Notes: generated from the letters alone by a model not told the origin. DNA of 32,370 nucleotides from an uncultured Lachnospiraceae bacterium (GCA_902785055.1 CACZXG010000051.1:1-32370); one strand, 5' to 3'; counted from the stretch's first letter, positions 1-8,613 are shown. Numbers and translations: made by a program.

Positions 1-51
1 ACGGCTGTATTTTGACCGGGGCAGCCCGGCGATGAAAGGAAACTGATCAAT

Positions 52-531
52 ATGATTCGTATAACAATGAAGGACGGCGGCGTGATCGACCTTGAACTTG
101 ACAAAGAAGCGGCGCCCGTCACAGTGGAGAATTTCGAGAAACTTGTGAAGGACAAGTTCTATGACGGACTGATCTTCCACAGGGTCATCCCCGGATTCAT
201 GATCCAGGGCGGTGATCCGGAGGGGACCGGAATGGGAGGACCCGGCTGGCACATCAAAGGAGAGTTCGCGGCAAACGGCTGGAACAATCCTATCCCTCAC
301 AAGAGGGGCGTGATCAGCATGGCAAGGGCCCAGGATCCCAACAGCGCGGGAAGCCAGTTCTTTATCATGCACAGGGACGCAGCTTATCTGGACGGCCAGT
401 ACGCGGCATTTGGCAAAGTAGTCAGGGGCATCGAAGTCGTGGATAAGATCGCGGGAGTTCCCACAAGCAGATGGAATAACAGGCCTTATGAGGACCAGGT
501 GATCGACACCATCAGAATTGTGGAAGAATAA
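52..531 (+). CDS. Peptidyl-prolyl cis-trans isomerase, cyclophilin type
   Basis: The 159-residue protein is a single-domain cyclophilin that catalyses cis-trans isomerisation of X-Pro bonds during protein folding. The family motifs are visible: FHRVIPGFMIQGGD near residues 38-51, carrying the catalytic Arg, and SAGSQFFIMHRDAAYLDGQY near residues 98-117, followed by AFGKV. The length is typical of a minimal cyclophilin. There is no signal peptide or membrane segment, so it should be cytosolic. An AAAGGAAA ribosome site about 10 bases upstream supports this start. The gene appears monocistronic, followed by a hairpin at 545-593. The family assignment is secure; the client proteins are unknown. 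Confidence 0.95.
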   Translation: MIRITMKDGGVIDLELDKEAAPVTVENFEKLVKDKFYDGLIFHRVIPGFMIQGGDPEGTGMGGPGWHIKGEFAANGWNNPIPHKRGVISMARAQDPNSAGSQFFIMHRDAAYLDGQYAAFGKVVRGIEVVDKIAGVPTSRWNNRPYEDQVIDTIRIVEE

Positions 532-544
532 ATGAACTTTTAAC

Positions 545-599
545 GGGAGCCATGTTCCGGCGGCGCAAAGGCGTTTTGACGGGGCTGGCTCCCTTCTTT
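545..599 (+). terminator. Probable intrinsic terminator after cyclophilin
   Basis: GGGAGCCA (545-552) pairs perfectly with TGGCTCCC (586-593) and is followed by TTCTTT. The 33-base loop is long for a terminator, which lowers confidence. It separates the cyclophilin from the export operon. Confidence 0.5.
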
Positions 600-648
600 G
601 CTGTAAAGGTATAATGTTAAGCGGGGAAAATTTGTTATGGATTTCGGA

Positions 649-698
649 CGACAACGGAGTATAACTATAAAGAGAACCGAATTCTTTCGACAACGGAG
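649..698 (+). repeat. Direct repeat CGACAACGGAG, second copy holding the RBS
   Basis: CGACAACGGAG occurs at 649-659 and again at 688-698, each followed within a few bases by AACTAT. The second copy provides the GGAG ribosome site of the next gene. A TATAAT at 610-615 could be the -10 element, but no convincing -35 lies 16-18 bases upstream of it. Confidence 0.6.
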
Positions 699-707
699 AA
701 CACAACT

Positions 708-2015
708 ATGATGGAATTTGTCCAAAAGCATAAAATATGGATCGCGGCAGCAGCAATTGTTGTGATCGCGGCAGCAGCGTTTATATTCAGACGGGCAGGA
801 GCCGGAGGAACAGACGGGGGCACAGCCTACGTTGAAACTGTGGCCAACCTGACCGGGCAGAATGCATCTCTGGGCATGATCAACCGGTTTGCCGGAATCA
901 TTGAACCTCAGGGGACCTGGTCAGTAAACAAGAATGCCGACGCGGAAGTCGAGGAGATCTACGTATCAGAGGGCGACGAAGTCGAGGAAGGACAGGCGCT
1001 CTTTGTTTACAGCACTACGAAATATGAAGAGGACCTCCAGCAGGCCAGGATCGATCTCGAGCGCCTCCACAACGAATACGACAGTACGGTGGAGACGATC
1101 GCGCAGCTGGAGAAGGAGAAGAAAAGTGCTTCCTCCTCCGAGCAGGCCGATTATACGGTACAGATCAAGGAACAGAACCTGACCCTCAAGGACAAGGATC
1201 TGGATATTCAGATGAAGGAAGCGGAGATCGGGAAGCTTGAGAGCAATATTGAGAACGCGGAAGTCAGGAGCGGTATCGCAGGAGTCGTCAAGAGCATCAA
1301 TCAGGGCGGATCTTCGTCATCGGGATCCGGAGACAACAGTTTCATTACCGTTATGAAAGTTGGTACTTTCAGGGTAAAGGGAACTGTTAATGAGCAGAAT
1401 ATCGGCGATCTCTATGTTGATTCTCCGGTCCTTGTACATTCGAGAGTCAATGACAGTGTGTGGAAAGGAAAGATCACCAAGATCGATACGGAGAACGCGC
1501 TGCAAAGTGATAATACAGGCTTTGGAATGGGAAATTCCGAGAGCAAAAGCTCCAAGTATCCTTTTTACGTGGACCTGGAGAACAGCGACGGCCTGATCAT
1601 GGGACAGCATGTTTACATAGAACCCGACCTTGATCAGGGAGAGGAGAACACAGGCGAAGGCATCTGGCTGGCTGCCTATATGGTGGACCAGACGGATCCC
1701 GAGCATCCCTTTGTGTGGAAAGATGTGAGAGGGAGACTTCAGAAGCAGGAAGTCACGATCTCTGAGATCAGGGAGGAACTCGGCAAGGTGAAGATCACCA
1801 AAGGCCTTTCGACGGAGGATTCCATCTGCATTCCGGACGGGACGCTCACCCCGGGCATGAGGACCGCACCAATGAGCGAGAAGCCCGAACAGACCGAAAG
1901 CGTGGAGACAGAACCTTCTGAAGGCATGGAGACAGAGCCTTCAGAAGGTATGGAAACAGAGCCTTCCGGGGCCGTGGGAGCAGTGCCTTCCGAAGCAGTC
2001 GGAGGTCAGGGATGA
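708..2015 (+). CDS. Efflux periplasmic-adaptor (HlyD/MacA-like) subunit
   Basis: This 435-residue membrane-fusion/adaptor protein belongs to a MacB-type ABC export system. It has an N-terminal membrane anchor at residues 10-30, a barrel-sandwich (lipoyl-like) half with VEEIYVSEGDEVEEGQALF near residues 80-100, a coiled-coil hairpin at about 105-185, then the second lipoyl half (RSGIAGVVKSI) and a beta-barrel domain. The acidic, Pro/Ser-rich tail contains three copies of an eight-residue unit (ETEPSEGM). ATG at 708 and ATG at 711 are both possible starts, with GGAG upstream. It overlaps the ATPase gene by four bases (ATGA), so the two are translationally coupled. The substrate is not evident. 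Confidence 0.88.
   Translation: MMEFVQKHKIWIAAAAIVVIAAAAFIFRRAGAGGTDGGTAYVETVANLTGQNASLGMINRFAGIIEPQGTWSVNKNADAEVEEIYVSEGDEVEEGQALFVYSTTKYEEDLQQARIDLERLHNEYDSTVETIAQLEKEKKSASSSEQADYTVQIKEQNLTLKDKDLDIQMKEAEIGKLESNIENAEVRSGIAGVVKSINQGGSSSSGSGDNSFITVMKVGTFRVKGTVNEQNIGDLYVDSPVLVHSRVNDSVWKGKITKIDTENALQSDNTGFGMGNSESKSSKYPFYVDLENSDGLIMGQHVYIEPDLDQGEENTGEGIWLAAYMVDQTDPEHPFVWKDVRGRLQKQEVTISEIREELGKVKITKGLSTEDSICIPDGTLTPGMRTAPMSEKPEQTESVETEPSEGMETEPSEGMETEPSGAVGAVPSEAVGGQG
1905..1976 (+). repeat. Three 24-bp tandem repeats (ETEPSEGM units)
   Basis: Three in-frame 24-base units encode ETEPSEGM, ETEPSEGM and the diverged ETEPSGAV near the C-terminus of the adaptor. Such short in-frame tandem repeats can vary in copy number by slippage. 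Confidence 0.75.
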
Positions 2016-2695
2016 AGAAGATCGTAGAGTGCAGAAATATCTACAAGAACTATTATCAGGGCAAAATAGAGATTCCTGTGCTGAAGGACATCAATTTTGT
2101 GATGAATGAGGGAGATTACACGGCGGTCATAGGGCCTTCGGGTTCCGGAAAATCGACGCTGATGAATCTGATCGGATGCCTGGATAAGGCCACCAGCGGG
2201 AGCCTTCTGATCGACGGAAGGGAAGTGGGCAGTCTTTCCCGCAACGAACTGGCGGATCTGCGCCTTGAGAAGATCGGCTTCGTCTTTCAGAATTTCCAGC
2301 TGCTGGGCGGACAGACAGCGCTGGAGAACGTGGAGCTTCCGCTGACTTACGCCAATATCCCGAGGAAACTTCGGAAAGAGAGAGCGGAGGAGGCCCTGAG
2401 CCGGGTCGGCCTGGCTGACAGAATGGGCTTTATGCCCAATCAGCTGTCCGGCGGACAGAAGCAGAGGGTCGCCATCGCAAGGGCACTGGTCAATAATCCC
2501 AGGATCGTTCTCGCGGACGAGCCGACGGGAGCGCTGGATTCCCGCTCAGGCGCACAGGTCATGGACCTCTTTGAAGAACTGAACGCCGACGGGGTCACAG
2601 TCCTGATGATCACTCACGACAGCGGGATCGCCATGCGGGCGGCAAACAGAGTAGAGATCAAAGACGGCGTGCTTGGCCGTTTGGAGGAAAACTGA
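2012..2695 (+). CDS. ABC transporter ATP-binding protein, MacB/LolD type
   Basis: This 227-residue nucleotide-binding subunit energises the export complex. Visible motifs are Walker A GPSGSGKST (residues 41-49), Q-loop Gln93, signature LSGGQ (145-149), Walker B IVLADE (165-170), D-loop GALD and switch His202. The length and sequence fit the MacB/LolD/FtsE class, which works with FtsX-fold permeases. The start overlaps the upstream adaptor stop, and the next gene begins four bases after this stop, so the set is one operon. It should act as a dimer on the cytosolic face with the permease at 5186-6445. Confidence 0.96.
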   Translation: MKKIVECRNIYKNYYQGKIEIPVLKDINFVMNEGDYTAVIGPSGSGKSTLMNLIGCLDKATSGSLLIDGREVGSLSRNELADLRLEKIGFVFQNFQLLGGQTALENVELPLTYANIPRKLRKERAEEALSRVGLADRMGFMPNQLSGGQKQRVAIARALVNNPRIVLADEPTGALDSRSGAQVMDLFEELNADGVTVLMITHDSGIAMRAANRVEIKDGVLGRLEEN

Positions 2696-2698
2696 GAA

Positions 2699-5134
2699 AT
2701 GATGGATAAGCTACAGGGCAAAAGGAAGAGAATAACGGCAGCGCTGGCCGCTGTGGTACTCTTGTTTGCGGCAATAGCGGGTATTGCCGCTGCCGTGCGC
2801 GCCACCACTGCGTCCGCCGTAGCGGTGATCCCTGTGTCAGACCTCAATTACGGAATCTATCTGGACTGGCAGAACAGTGTGTCGGGCATGATCACCACGG
2901 AAGCTGAACAGAACATCTATCTCTCGGATACGGAGAAAGTGCAGGAGGTCGCAGTGCAGGAAGGGCAGGTCGTCCGCAAGGGCGACGTGCTGCTTCGTTA
3001 TGACACGGAGAGCACAAGGCTCAGCCTTCAGAAGGAAGAGGTCAGGCGGGAGAAGATCGAGCTGGAGATTGAGGTCGCCAAGGAGAATATCAAGACGCTG
3101 GAGAACACTTCCGCGGTTTCCGACGAAGACGATTTCGGCCTGATCGGAGATTTTATCGAGGTTGATCCGGCGGAAGTGCTCGCAAAGGCCCAGGTACATG
3201 AGAAAGTCCTCAAGGCTGACGCCAAACCTGTCAGCGAGGGATCGGAATACGAGATCCTCGGAACGGAATTTGCTCCCTATGTTTTTCTGTGCAAAGGGGA
3301 CTCCGTGATCATGACCAGGGATTTCATAAAGAAATGGCAGAAAACAGCGGAAAAACTCAAATTCAAGCAGCTCTATATCGAACTGGCAGTCATGGACGGC
3401 GCGCAGAAACTCCAGAAAGCGTGGATCCAGGACATCATGCTGCTGGATCCCGGCTATGACATTGAGGTCGATCTCAGAACAGGAAAGACCGTATATGCCG
3501 CAATGAACGATCCTGAGCAGATGTCGGTCCTCCTGCGCAAGATCCTTAAGGATGTACCGGAGGACGAGCGCGGCGCGTGGCTTGCCGCAATGCTGGACAA
3601 GCTCATGATCCTCACTGAGAAAGAAGAGGACCTGCAGGAGCGGGGAGCGCTTTTTGCGGCTATGCTCAATGAACTGGGCAAAGAAGAGCAGGGGGATTTT
3701 GCGGCGGAGTTCGCTGCGGCAGCTTCTCTGCTGGATGATAAGACAGTCTCTTTCATGTTCACGAGTCTCGCGGAAAACCTTAAGCCGGAACAGATTGGGG
3801 AGATCGACCCGGTCGTCATATCGACGATGCTGTCCGGTCTCACTAAAGAGCAGATCGAGGAGCTGGATCCGGCTGTCATGGCGGTTCTCTTTGCCGGTCT
3901 GACTCAGGAGCAGATGAAAGAACTGGATCCGGAGAGCCTTCGTCACTTTTTTGACATGCTCAGTGAGGAGCAGCTCAAAGTGCTGCTGGAGGAGAAAGAG
4001 GAAGAGATCAGAGCCCTGCTTGAAAAAGCTGAGCAGAGCCAGGTACAGCCTGCCGACGGAAGCGGAACCGCTGCCGGAGAAGGCACGGGCGCTTCAGAAA
4101 GCGGAGACAGTACTGCAACTGAAGAAGGTTCAGAAAACAACTCCGGAGATTCCGGATCACAGGGATCCCAGGGCGGGACAGATGAAAGCCCGAAGGAACC
4201 GGAAGAGCCGGTCGTGGAACCTGAGAAACCGGAAGAGCCTGAGGAAATCAAAGAGGAGCCGGCTGAGGTCATTCAGGAGCCCGAAAATGACACGGCGCAG
4301 CAGGAGAGCAGCGGCGCAGCGATGACGGAACCCTCCACGGCGTCCGACACATCTTCCGGGAAAGGCGGCAGCAAGCTCCTGTCATCGGACACTTACTACA
4401 CCAGCGATGAACTGGCGAAAGCCAGACGCGAGGCCAGGGACAAACTAAGAGACCTGGAACTGAATCTGCGGGAGTCCGATATCAAGATCGAGAAAGCCCA
4501 AAAAGCTCTGGATAAGGGCGTAGTCACAGCCAATATGAACGGTGTTGTCAAGACGGCCGGTGATCCGAAATCACCGCCTACGGACGGAAGCGCTTTCATT
4601 ACGGTAGCGGGTTCGGAAGGGCTGTTCGTTAGGAGCGGGATCAAGGAGAGCAGACTCGGCACGCTTAAGGAAGGCGATATCGTAACTGTCACTTCCTGGC
4701 AGACCGGCGGGCAGTACGAGGCGGAGATCAAGAGCATTTCTCCCTATCCGGACAACACCGGTATGTTCGACGGGGGAGGAACGGAGACTTATTTCCCCTT
4801 CACGGCCAATCTTCTCGACCGGGAGGCTGCGCTTCAGAACGGCGAATGGGTGGAAGTATCCTACAAGACGACCGGAGACAGCGGGAAGAGCCGCGGTACT
4901 TTGACAGTGCAGAAAGCTTTTGTCCGCGAAGAAGGCAGCAAAAAATATGTCTATGTCCGGGATGAGAACAACAAGCTCAGAAAACAGTACATTGTGACCG
5001 GAACACTCAGCGATACGGGATATGAGGTGCTCGACGGACTGAGCGAGAGCGACTGGATCGCTTTCCCTTACGGAAAGAATGTTAAAGAAGGCGCCAAGAC
5101 CAGGGAGGCCTCCATGGGAGAACTCTATAACTGA
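2699..5134 (+). CDS. Giant efflux adaptor with helical-repeat insertion
   Basis: This 811-residue second adaptor (HlyD-like) has an N-terminal membrane anchor at residues 12-34. The first lipoyl half (VQEVAVQEGQVVRKGDVLLRY, about 81-101) is followed by a helix. The second lipoyl half (VVTANMNGVVKTAGDP) and the beta-barrel and membrane-proximal domains lie at about 600-811. Between the halves, where a coiled-coil hairpin normally sits, are some 400 extra residues: a globular part, then four exact 20-residue helical repeats starting at residues 361, 381, 401 and 421, then a Ser/Gly/Glu/Pro-rich stretch (about 447-560) that looks disordered. The architecture is unusual for the family. It lies between the ATPase and permease genes, so it probably serves the same transporter. 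The function of the insertion is unknown. Confidence 0.85.
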   Translation: MMDKLQGKRKRITAALAAVVLLFAAIAGIAAAVRATTASAVAVIPVSDLNYGIYLDWQNSVSGMITTEAEQNIYLSDTEKVQEVAVQEGQVVRKGDVLLRYDTESTRLSLQKEEVRREKIELEIEVAKENIKTLENTSAVSDEDDFGLIGDFIEVDPAEVLAKAQVHEKVLKADAKPVSEGSEYEILGTEFAPYVFLCKGDSVIMTRDFIKKWQKTAEKLKFKQLYIELAVMDGAQKLQKAWIQDIMLLDPGYDIEVDLRTGKTVYAAMNDPEQMSVLLRKILKDVPEDERGAWLAAMLDKLMILTEKEEDLQERGALFAAMLNELGKEEQGDFAAEFAAAASLLDDKTVSFMFTSLAENLKPEQIGEIDPVVISTMLSGLTKEQIEELDPAVMAVLFAGLTQEQMKELDPESLRHFFDMLSEEQLKVLLEEKEEEIRALLEKAEQSQVQPADGSGTAAGEGTGASESGDSTATEEGSENNSGDSGSQGSQGGTDESPKEPEEPVVEPEKPEEPEEIKEEPAEVIQEPENDTAQQESSGAAMTEPSTASDTSSGKGGSKLLSSDTYYTSDELAKARREARDKLRDLELNLRESDIKIEKAQKALDKGVVTANMNGVVKTAGDPKSPPTDGSAFITVAGSEGLFVRSGIKESRLGTLKEGDIVTVTSWQTGGQYEAEIKSISPYPDNTGMFDGGGTETYFPFTANLLDREAALQNGEWVEVSYKTTGDSGKSRGTLTVQKAFVREEGSKKYVYVRDENNKLRKQYIVTGTLSDTGYEVLDGLSESDWIAFPYGKNVKEGAKTREASMGELYN
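3779..4018 (+). repeat. Four 60-bp (20-residue) helical repeats in the adaptor
   Basis: In-frame units begin at 3779, 3839, 3899 and 3959 with LKPEQI, LTKEQI, LTQEQM and LSEEQL. The first three continue as E-[IL]-D-P followed by a hydrophobic helix. The spacing is exactly 60 bases. The fourth unit degenerates into a charged Glu/Lys helix. Confidence 0.85.
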
Positions 5135-5185
5135 GCAGGGGGAGAAACGGCACAGGATCCGTGAAGATAGACGAGGAGAACGGAT

Positions 5186-6445
5186 ATGGGTGAAAACATA
5201 AGACTTGCGCTGAAGGGAATATGGTCCCACAGACTGCGGTCTTTTCTGACGATGCTGGGAGTGATCATCGGCATCGCATCGATCATCGCGATCGTTTCCA
5301 CCATAAAGGGGACGAACGAGCAGATCATGCAGAATCTGATCGGCGCGGGCAATAATAACGTGACTATCTCCCTGAGACAGGGCGATTCGGAGTATTGGAT
5401 TGACGCGGGGCTTCCGAATAATGTGTTTCCCGTGACGGAGGCGCAGAAGGAGGAGATCCGGAGCCTTGACAGCGTGGCTGACGCGTCCTTTTATGTCAAA
5501 AGAAAGTACGGCGGAGGGATCACTGCCGGCGTCAACAGTCTGTCAGGCGGCAGTCTTATGGGCATCGACACGCATTATCTGTCGACGGCGGGATATGTGG
5601 TGTTTAAAGGCAGGCCCTTTGTGGAATCTGACTACACGAAGTTTCATAAGACGGCGCTTTTGGATGAAAAGGCGGCTGAGCTGCTTTTCCCTGAGAAGGA
5701 TCCGATAGGACGGGTCATCGAACTCTCCGGAGAACCTTTCACAGTTGTGGGAATGGTGCGAAAATCGGATGATTTCCAGCCTGTCATCGAGACCCTGCAG
5801 GACTATGAGACATACAACCGGGAAGAGTACGGAACGGTGCTCATACCCGATGCTGCCTGGCCGATCCTGTACAATTATGATGAGCCCAGGGACTGTGTCG
5901 CAAGGGCAGTGAGCACAGAGAAGATGAGTGAAATGGGCAAGGCGGTAGAGAAGATCATGAAGAAAGCTGTCGCCGGAAGCTCCCAGGGCGATGACGCGGT
6001 CACCTATAAGGCCGAGGACCTTTTGGAGAAGGCGCGCAACAAGCAGGAGCTCGCCAACAGCACGAACAGCCTGCTGATCTGGATCGCCAGTATAGCGCTG
6101 CTGGTAGGAGGGATCGGCGTCATGAACATCATGCTGGTGTCCGTGACAGAGAGGACCAATGAGATCGGGCTCAAAAAAGCGCTCGGCGCAAGGGACAACA
6201 GGATCCTGGCGCAGTTTCTGACGGAGGCAGTGGTGCTGACGAGTCTTGGCGGAATAGTGGGAGTCATCTCGGGGATCATCCTCGCGGAGGTGATATCCCG
6301 GGCAGCAGGAACGCCGGTCGCCATCAGCATACCGGCGATCATACTCAGCGTGCTGTTTTCGATGGCAATCGGCGTTATCTTCGGATTTCTGCCGTCTGTT
6401 CAGGCAGCTAATCTCAATCCTATTGACGCGCTGCGGCGCGAATAA
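5186..6445 (+). CDS. ABC transporter permease, MacB/FtsX family
   Basis: This 419-residue permease has the MacB layout: one N-terminal membrane segment (about residues 20-42, after the RLRSFLTMLGVIIGI motif typical of the family), a large extracytoplasmic domain (about 45-285), and three C-terminal membrane segments (about 292-316, 345-370 and 378-405). The last of these ends in the common LNPIDALRRE tail. GAGGAG 8 bases upstream supports the start. It completes the adaptor-ATPase-adaptor-permease operon, 51 bases after the giant adaptor. MacB-type exporters drive extracytoplasmic transport by mechanotransmission and handle peptides, lipids or drugs; the cargo here cannot be read from the sequence. 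Confidence 0.95.
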   Translation: MGENIRLALKGIWSHRLRSFLTMLGVIIGIASIIAIVSTIKGTNEQIMQNLIGAGNNNVTISLRQGDSEYWIDAGLPNNVFPVTEAQKEEIRSLDSVADASFYVKRKYGGGITAGVNSLSGGSLMGIDTHYLSTAGYVVFKGRPFVESDYTKFHKTALLDEKAAELLFPEKDPIGRVIELSGEPFTVVGMVRKSDDFQPVIETLQDYETYNREEYGTVLIPDAAWPILYNYDEPRDCVARAVSTEKMSEMGKAVEKIMKKAVAGSSQGDDAVTYKAEDLLEKARNKQELANSTNSLLIWIASIALLVGGIGVMNIMLVSVTERTNEIGLKKALGARDNRILAQFLTEAVVLTSLGGIVGVISGIILAEVISRAAGTPVAISIPAIILSVLFSMAIGVIFGFLPSVQAANLNPIDALRRE

Positions 6446-6459
6446 GCGCCCGGCGGAAG

Positions 6460-6478
6460 GACCGGAATGTGACCGGTC
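6460..6478. terminator. Hairpin between convergent permease and metF genes
   Basis: GACCGG (6460-6465) pairs with CCGGTC (6473-6478) across a 7-base loop, followed by GATATTTT. It lies between two convergent genes and may end transcripts from the plus strand. The T-run is short and interrupted, so this is only a candidate. Confidence 0.35.
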
Positions 6479-6498
6479 GATATTTTGATCCGGTAAGA

Positions 6499-7362
6499 TC
6501 AGATGATACCCCGGAGGTTGTAGAGGATCCCCTCTGCGACCTCCGGTTTATTCATGGTATAGACATGGATATGGCCGCATCCGTTCGCGATCAGGTCGAT
6601 GATCTGATGAGAAGCGTATATGATCCCGGCCTTCTGCATGGCTTCCGGAGAGTCTCCGAAGCGGTCTACAAGAGCGGCGAGCTCGGGCGGAATAACGCAT
6701 CCCGAGAGCTGGATGGAGCGCTCCATCTGCCGGCGGCTGGTGACAGGCATGATGCCGGCGAGGATCGGGACAGTGACCCCGGCTTCCCTGAGGCGATACA
6801 GGTAATTGTAGTAGATCGAGTTGTTGAAGAACATCTGTGTTGTCAGGAAGTCACAGCCCGCGTCTACTTTTTCTTTTATATGACGGATGTCCTCATCCTT
6901 ATTGAAAGCTTCAGGATGTTTCTCGGGATAGCAGGCTCCTCCGACACAGGCGTCCGGATACTCGGCGCGGATCTGCTCTACGAGCTCAATGGCGTGCTCG
7001 TAGTATCTGCGGCTCGGGAATTCCATGTCCTTGGGGATGTCTCCCCTGAGGGCAAGTATATTCTCGATGCCGGCTTCACGGATCTTCGCGATCTGGCTTC
7101 GCACGCTGTCTCTCGTGGAACTGACACATGTGAGGTGGGCCATGGAGGCGACGCCTTCTTCCATGATGTCCCTGGCGATCTCGACAGTGTATTGGCTGGT
7201 TCCTCCTCCGGCGCCGTAGGTGCAGCTCACAAAGGCGGGACGGAGCTGTGCGATCTCGCGCACGGTGGCGCGCACCGAATCAAGCTTTACGTCGGACTTT
7301 GGGGGAAAGACCTCCATGGAAATCGTGACAGGGTTTGACCTGAGGATTTGACTGATCTTCAT
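6499..7362 (-). CDS. metF: 5,10-methylenetetrahydrofolate reductase
   Basis: The 287-residue flavoprotein reduces 5,10-methylene-THF to 5-methyl-THF, supplying methyl groups for methionine synthesis. Family landmarks are SMEVFPPK near the N-terminus (with the catalytic Glu), SCTYGAGGGTS (about residues 46-56), LALRGDIPK (about 103-111) and the substrate-side KVDAGCDFLTTQMFFNN stretch. The length is normal for a bacterial MetF. GGAGGT followed by seven bases precedes the start. It is transcribed alone, divergent from pta and convergent with the export operon. No methionine synthase or Wood-Ljungdahl genes are adjacent, so the pathway context is not decided by this window. Confidence 0.95.
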   Translation of the reverse strand: MKISQILRSNPVTISMEVFPPKSDVKLDSVRATVREIAQLRPAFVSCTYGAGGGTSQYTVEIARDIMEEGVASMAHLTCVSSTRDSVRSQIAKIREAGIENILALRGDIPKDMEFPSRRYYEHAIELVEQIRAEYPDACVGGACYPEKHPEAFNKDEDIRHIKEKVDAGCDFLTTQMFFNNSIYYNYLYRLREAGVTVPILAGIMPVTSRRQMERSIQLSGCVIPPELAALVDRFGDSPEAMQKAGIIYASHQIIDLIANGCGHIHVYTMNKPEVAEGILYNLRGII

Positions 7363-7408
7363 TTCTATTACCTCCGAGGTGATAATATGTGCTTTCGCAC
7401 TTCATTGC

Positions 7409-7414
7409 AGTATA
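7409..7414 (-). promoter_or_regulatory. Possible -10 element for metF
   Basis: On the minus strand TATACT lies 47 bases upstream of the metF start. No good -35 hexamer is seen at 16-18 bases. A small GTGC-TTTC-GCAC hairpin lies in the leader at 7389-7400. Confidence 0.3.
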
Positions 7415-7451
7415 TCACAAAAGCCCGGGCGGCGCTTATTTGATAAATAAA

Positions 7452-7484
7452 TAACTTTTCAATTGTCTCAAAAGTTAAACAATT
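7452..7484. promoter_or_regulatory. Overlapping dyads in the metF-pta intergenic region
   Basis: TAACTTTT (7452-7459) pairs with AAAAGTTA (7470-7477), and AATTGT (7461-7466) pairs with ACAATT (7479-7484). The right half, GTTAAACAA, resembles the TTAACAA half-site of the redox regulator Rex. The full site does not match the usual Rex spacing, so this is only a candidate operator for the divergent genes. Confidence 0.35.
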
Positions 7485-7562
7485 CCTGTGATAAATCAGT
7501 CCCTTTTTGTGTTATATTTGAATTACGGATGATTACAAAACTATTTTAGGAGGTATTACTTT

Positions 7563-8552
7563 ATGAGTGCTTACGGCTTTGGCGGAATGATCAAGAAACT
7601 TAAAGAAAATCCTAAGACAATCGTTTTCACAGAAGGAACGGATGCAAGAATTCTCGAGGCAGCTTCCCGTCTTCTAGCCAGCAATTTCCTTACACCTATC
7701 CTGATCGGTGATGAGGATGAGATCATTGACGCAGCGGAGAATGAAGGCTACAACATCCGCGGCGCGCAGATCATCAATCCCCTTAAGTATGACCGCTTTG
7801 AAGAGATGGTCGACCTTTTCTGCGAAATCAGAAAGAGCAAAGGCATGACTCCCGAGAAGGCAAGACCGATCCTTTCTCAGGCTAACTATTTCGGAACAAT
7901 GCTTGTAAAGATGGGCGTTGCGGACTGCCTGCTCGGCGGTGCCACATATTCCACAGCTGATACAGTTCGTCCTGCTCTGCAGATCATCAAGACGAAACCC
8001 GGCAACAGCATCGTATCTTCCTGCTTCATTCTGGTCCGTGCAGCGGCTACCGGCGGAAGAGAAGTTATCGCAATGGGTGACTGCGCGATCAACATCAATC
8101 CTTCTGAGGATGATCTGGTCGAGATCGCAGGCGAGACTGCTGAGTGCGCGAAGGTATTCGGTATCGATCCCAAGGTTGCTTTCCTTTCCTTCTCCACAGC
8201 AGGATCTGCTAAGGATCCTTCCATTACAAAGGTCCAGAACGCTACAAAGAAGGCTCAGGCGAAATATCCTGATATTCCGATCGACGGCGAGATGCAGTTC
8301 GACGCAGCAGTTTCTCCCCGCGTAGGCCAGCAGAAGATGCCCGGCTCAAAGGTTGCGGGTTATGCAAACACATTCATCTTCCCTGACATCAACGCAGGCA
8401 ACCTCGGCTACAAGATCGCTCAGCGTATGGGTAACTTCGAAGCTTACGGCCCGATCCTTCTTGGCCTGAACGCACAGATCAACGACCTCTCCCGCGGCTG
8501 CAACGCGATCGAGGTTTATTCCATGGCTATCATCACAGCTGCGCTTTCCTGA
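7563..8552 (+). CDS. pta: Phosphate acetyltransferase
   Basis: This 329-residue enzyme interconverts acetyl-CoA plus phosphate with acetyl phosphate plus CoA, the first step of acetate formation with ATP gain. The length and sequence match the short-form, single-domain Pta. Diagnostic stretches are VFTEGTDARILEAASRL (residues 22-38), the phosphotransacetylase core SSCFILVRA near 157, GDCAININP near 173, FSTAGSAKDP near 211, and GEMQFDAAVSPRV near 242. AGGAGG lies seven bases before the start. Acetate kinase is not adjacent, unlike the usual pta-ackA pair. A strong terminator follows. Codon use looks biased toward that of highly expressed genes, as expected for central metabolism. Confidence 0.95.
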   Translation: MSAYGFGGMIKKLKENPKTIVFTEGTDARILEAASRLLASNFLTPILIGDEDEIIDAAENEGYNIRGAQIINPLKYDRFEEMVDLFCEIRKSKGMTPEKARPILSQANYFGTMLVKMGVADCLLGGATYSTADTVRPALQIIKTKPGNSIVSSCFILVRAAATGGREVIAMGDCAININPSEDDLVEIAGETAECAKVFGIDPKVAFLSFSTAGSAKDPSITKVQNATKKAQAKYPDIPIDGEMQFDAAVSPRVGQQKMPGSKVAGYANTFIFPDINAGNLGYKIAQRMGNFEAYGPILLGLNAQINDLSRGCNAIEVYSMAIITAALS

Positions 8553-8613
8553 TAGACCTAAGAGAATATTGGCAGCCATTTGGCAAAATGTCTGAATCAA
8601 TTGAATTGCTGTT

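Noticed and set aside
2837-3946. Minus-strand open frame (369 codons) opposite the giant adaptor
   Set aside because: The adaptor frame has a continuous domain order and operon spacing; the antisense frame is a shadow.
6469-7338. Plus-strand open frame (289 codons) opposite metF
   Set aside because: MetF motifs on the minus strand are unambiguous and have a proper RBS; the antisense product has no family signature.
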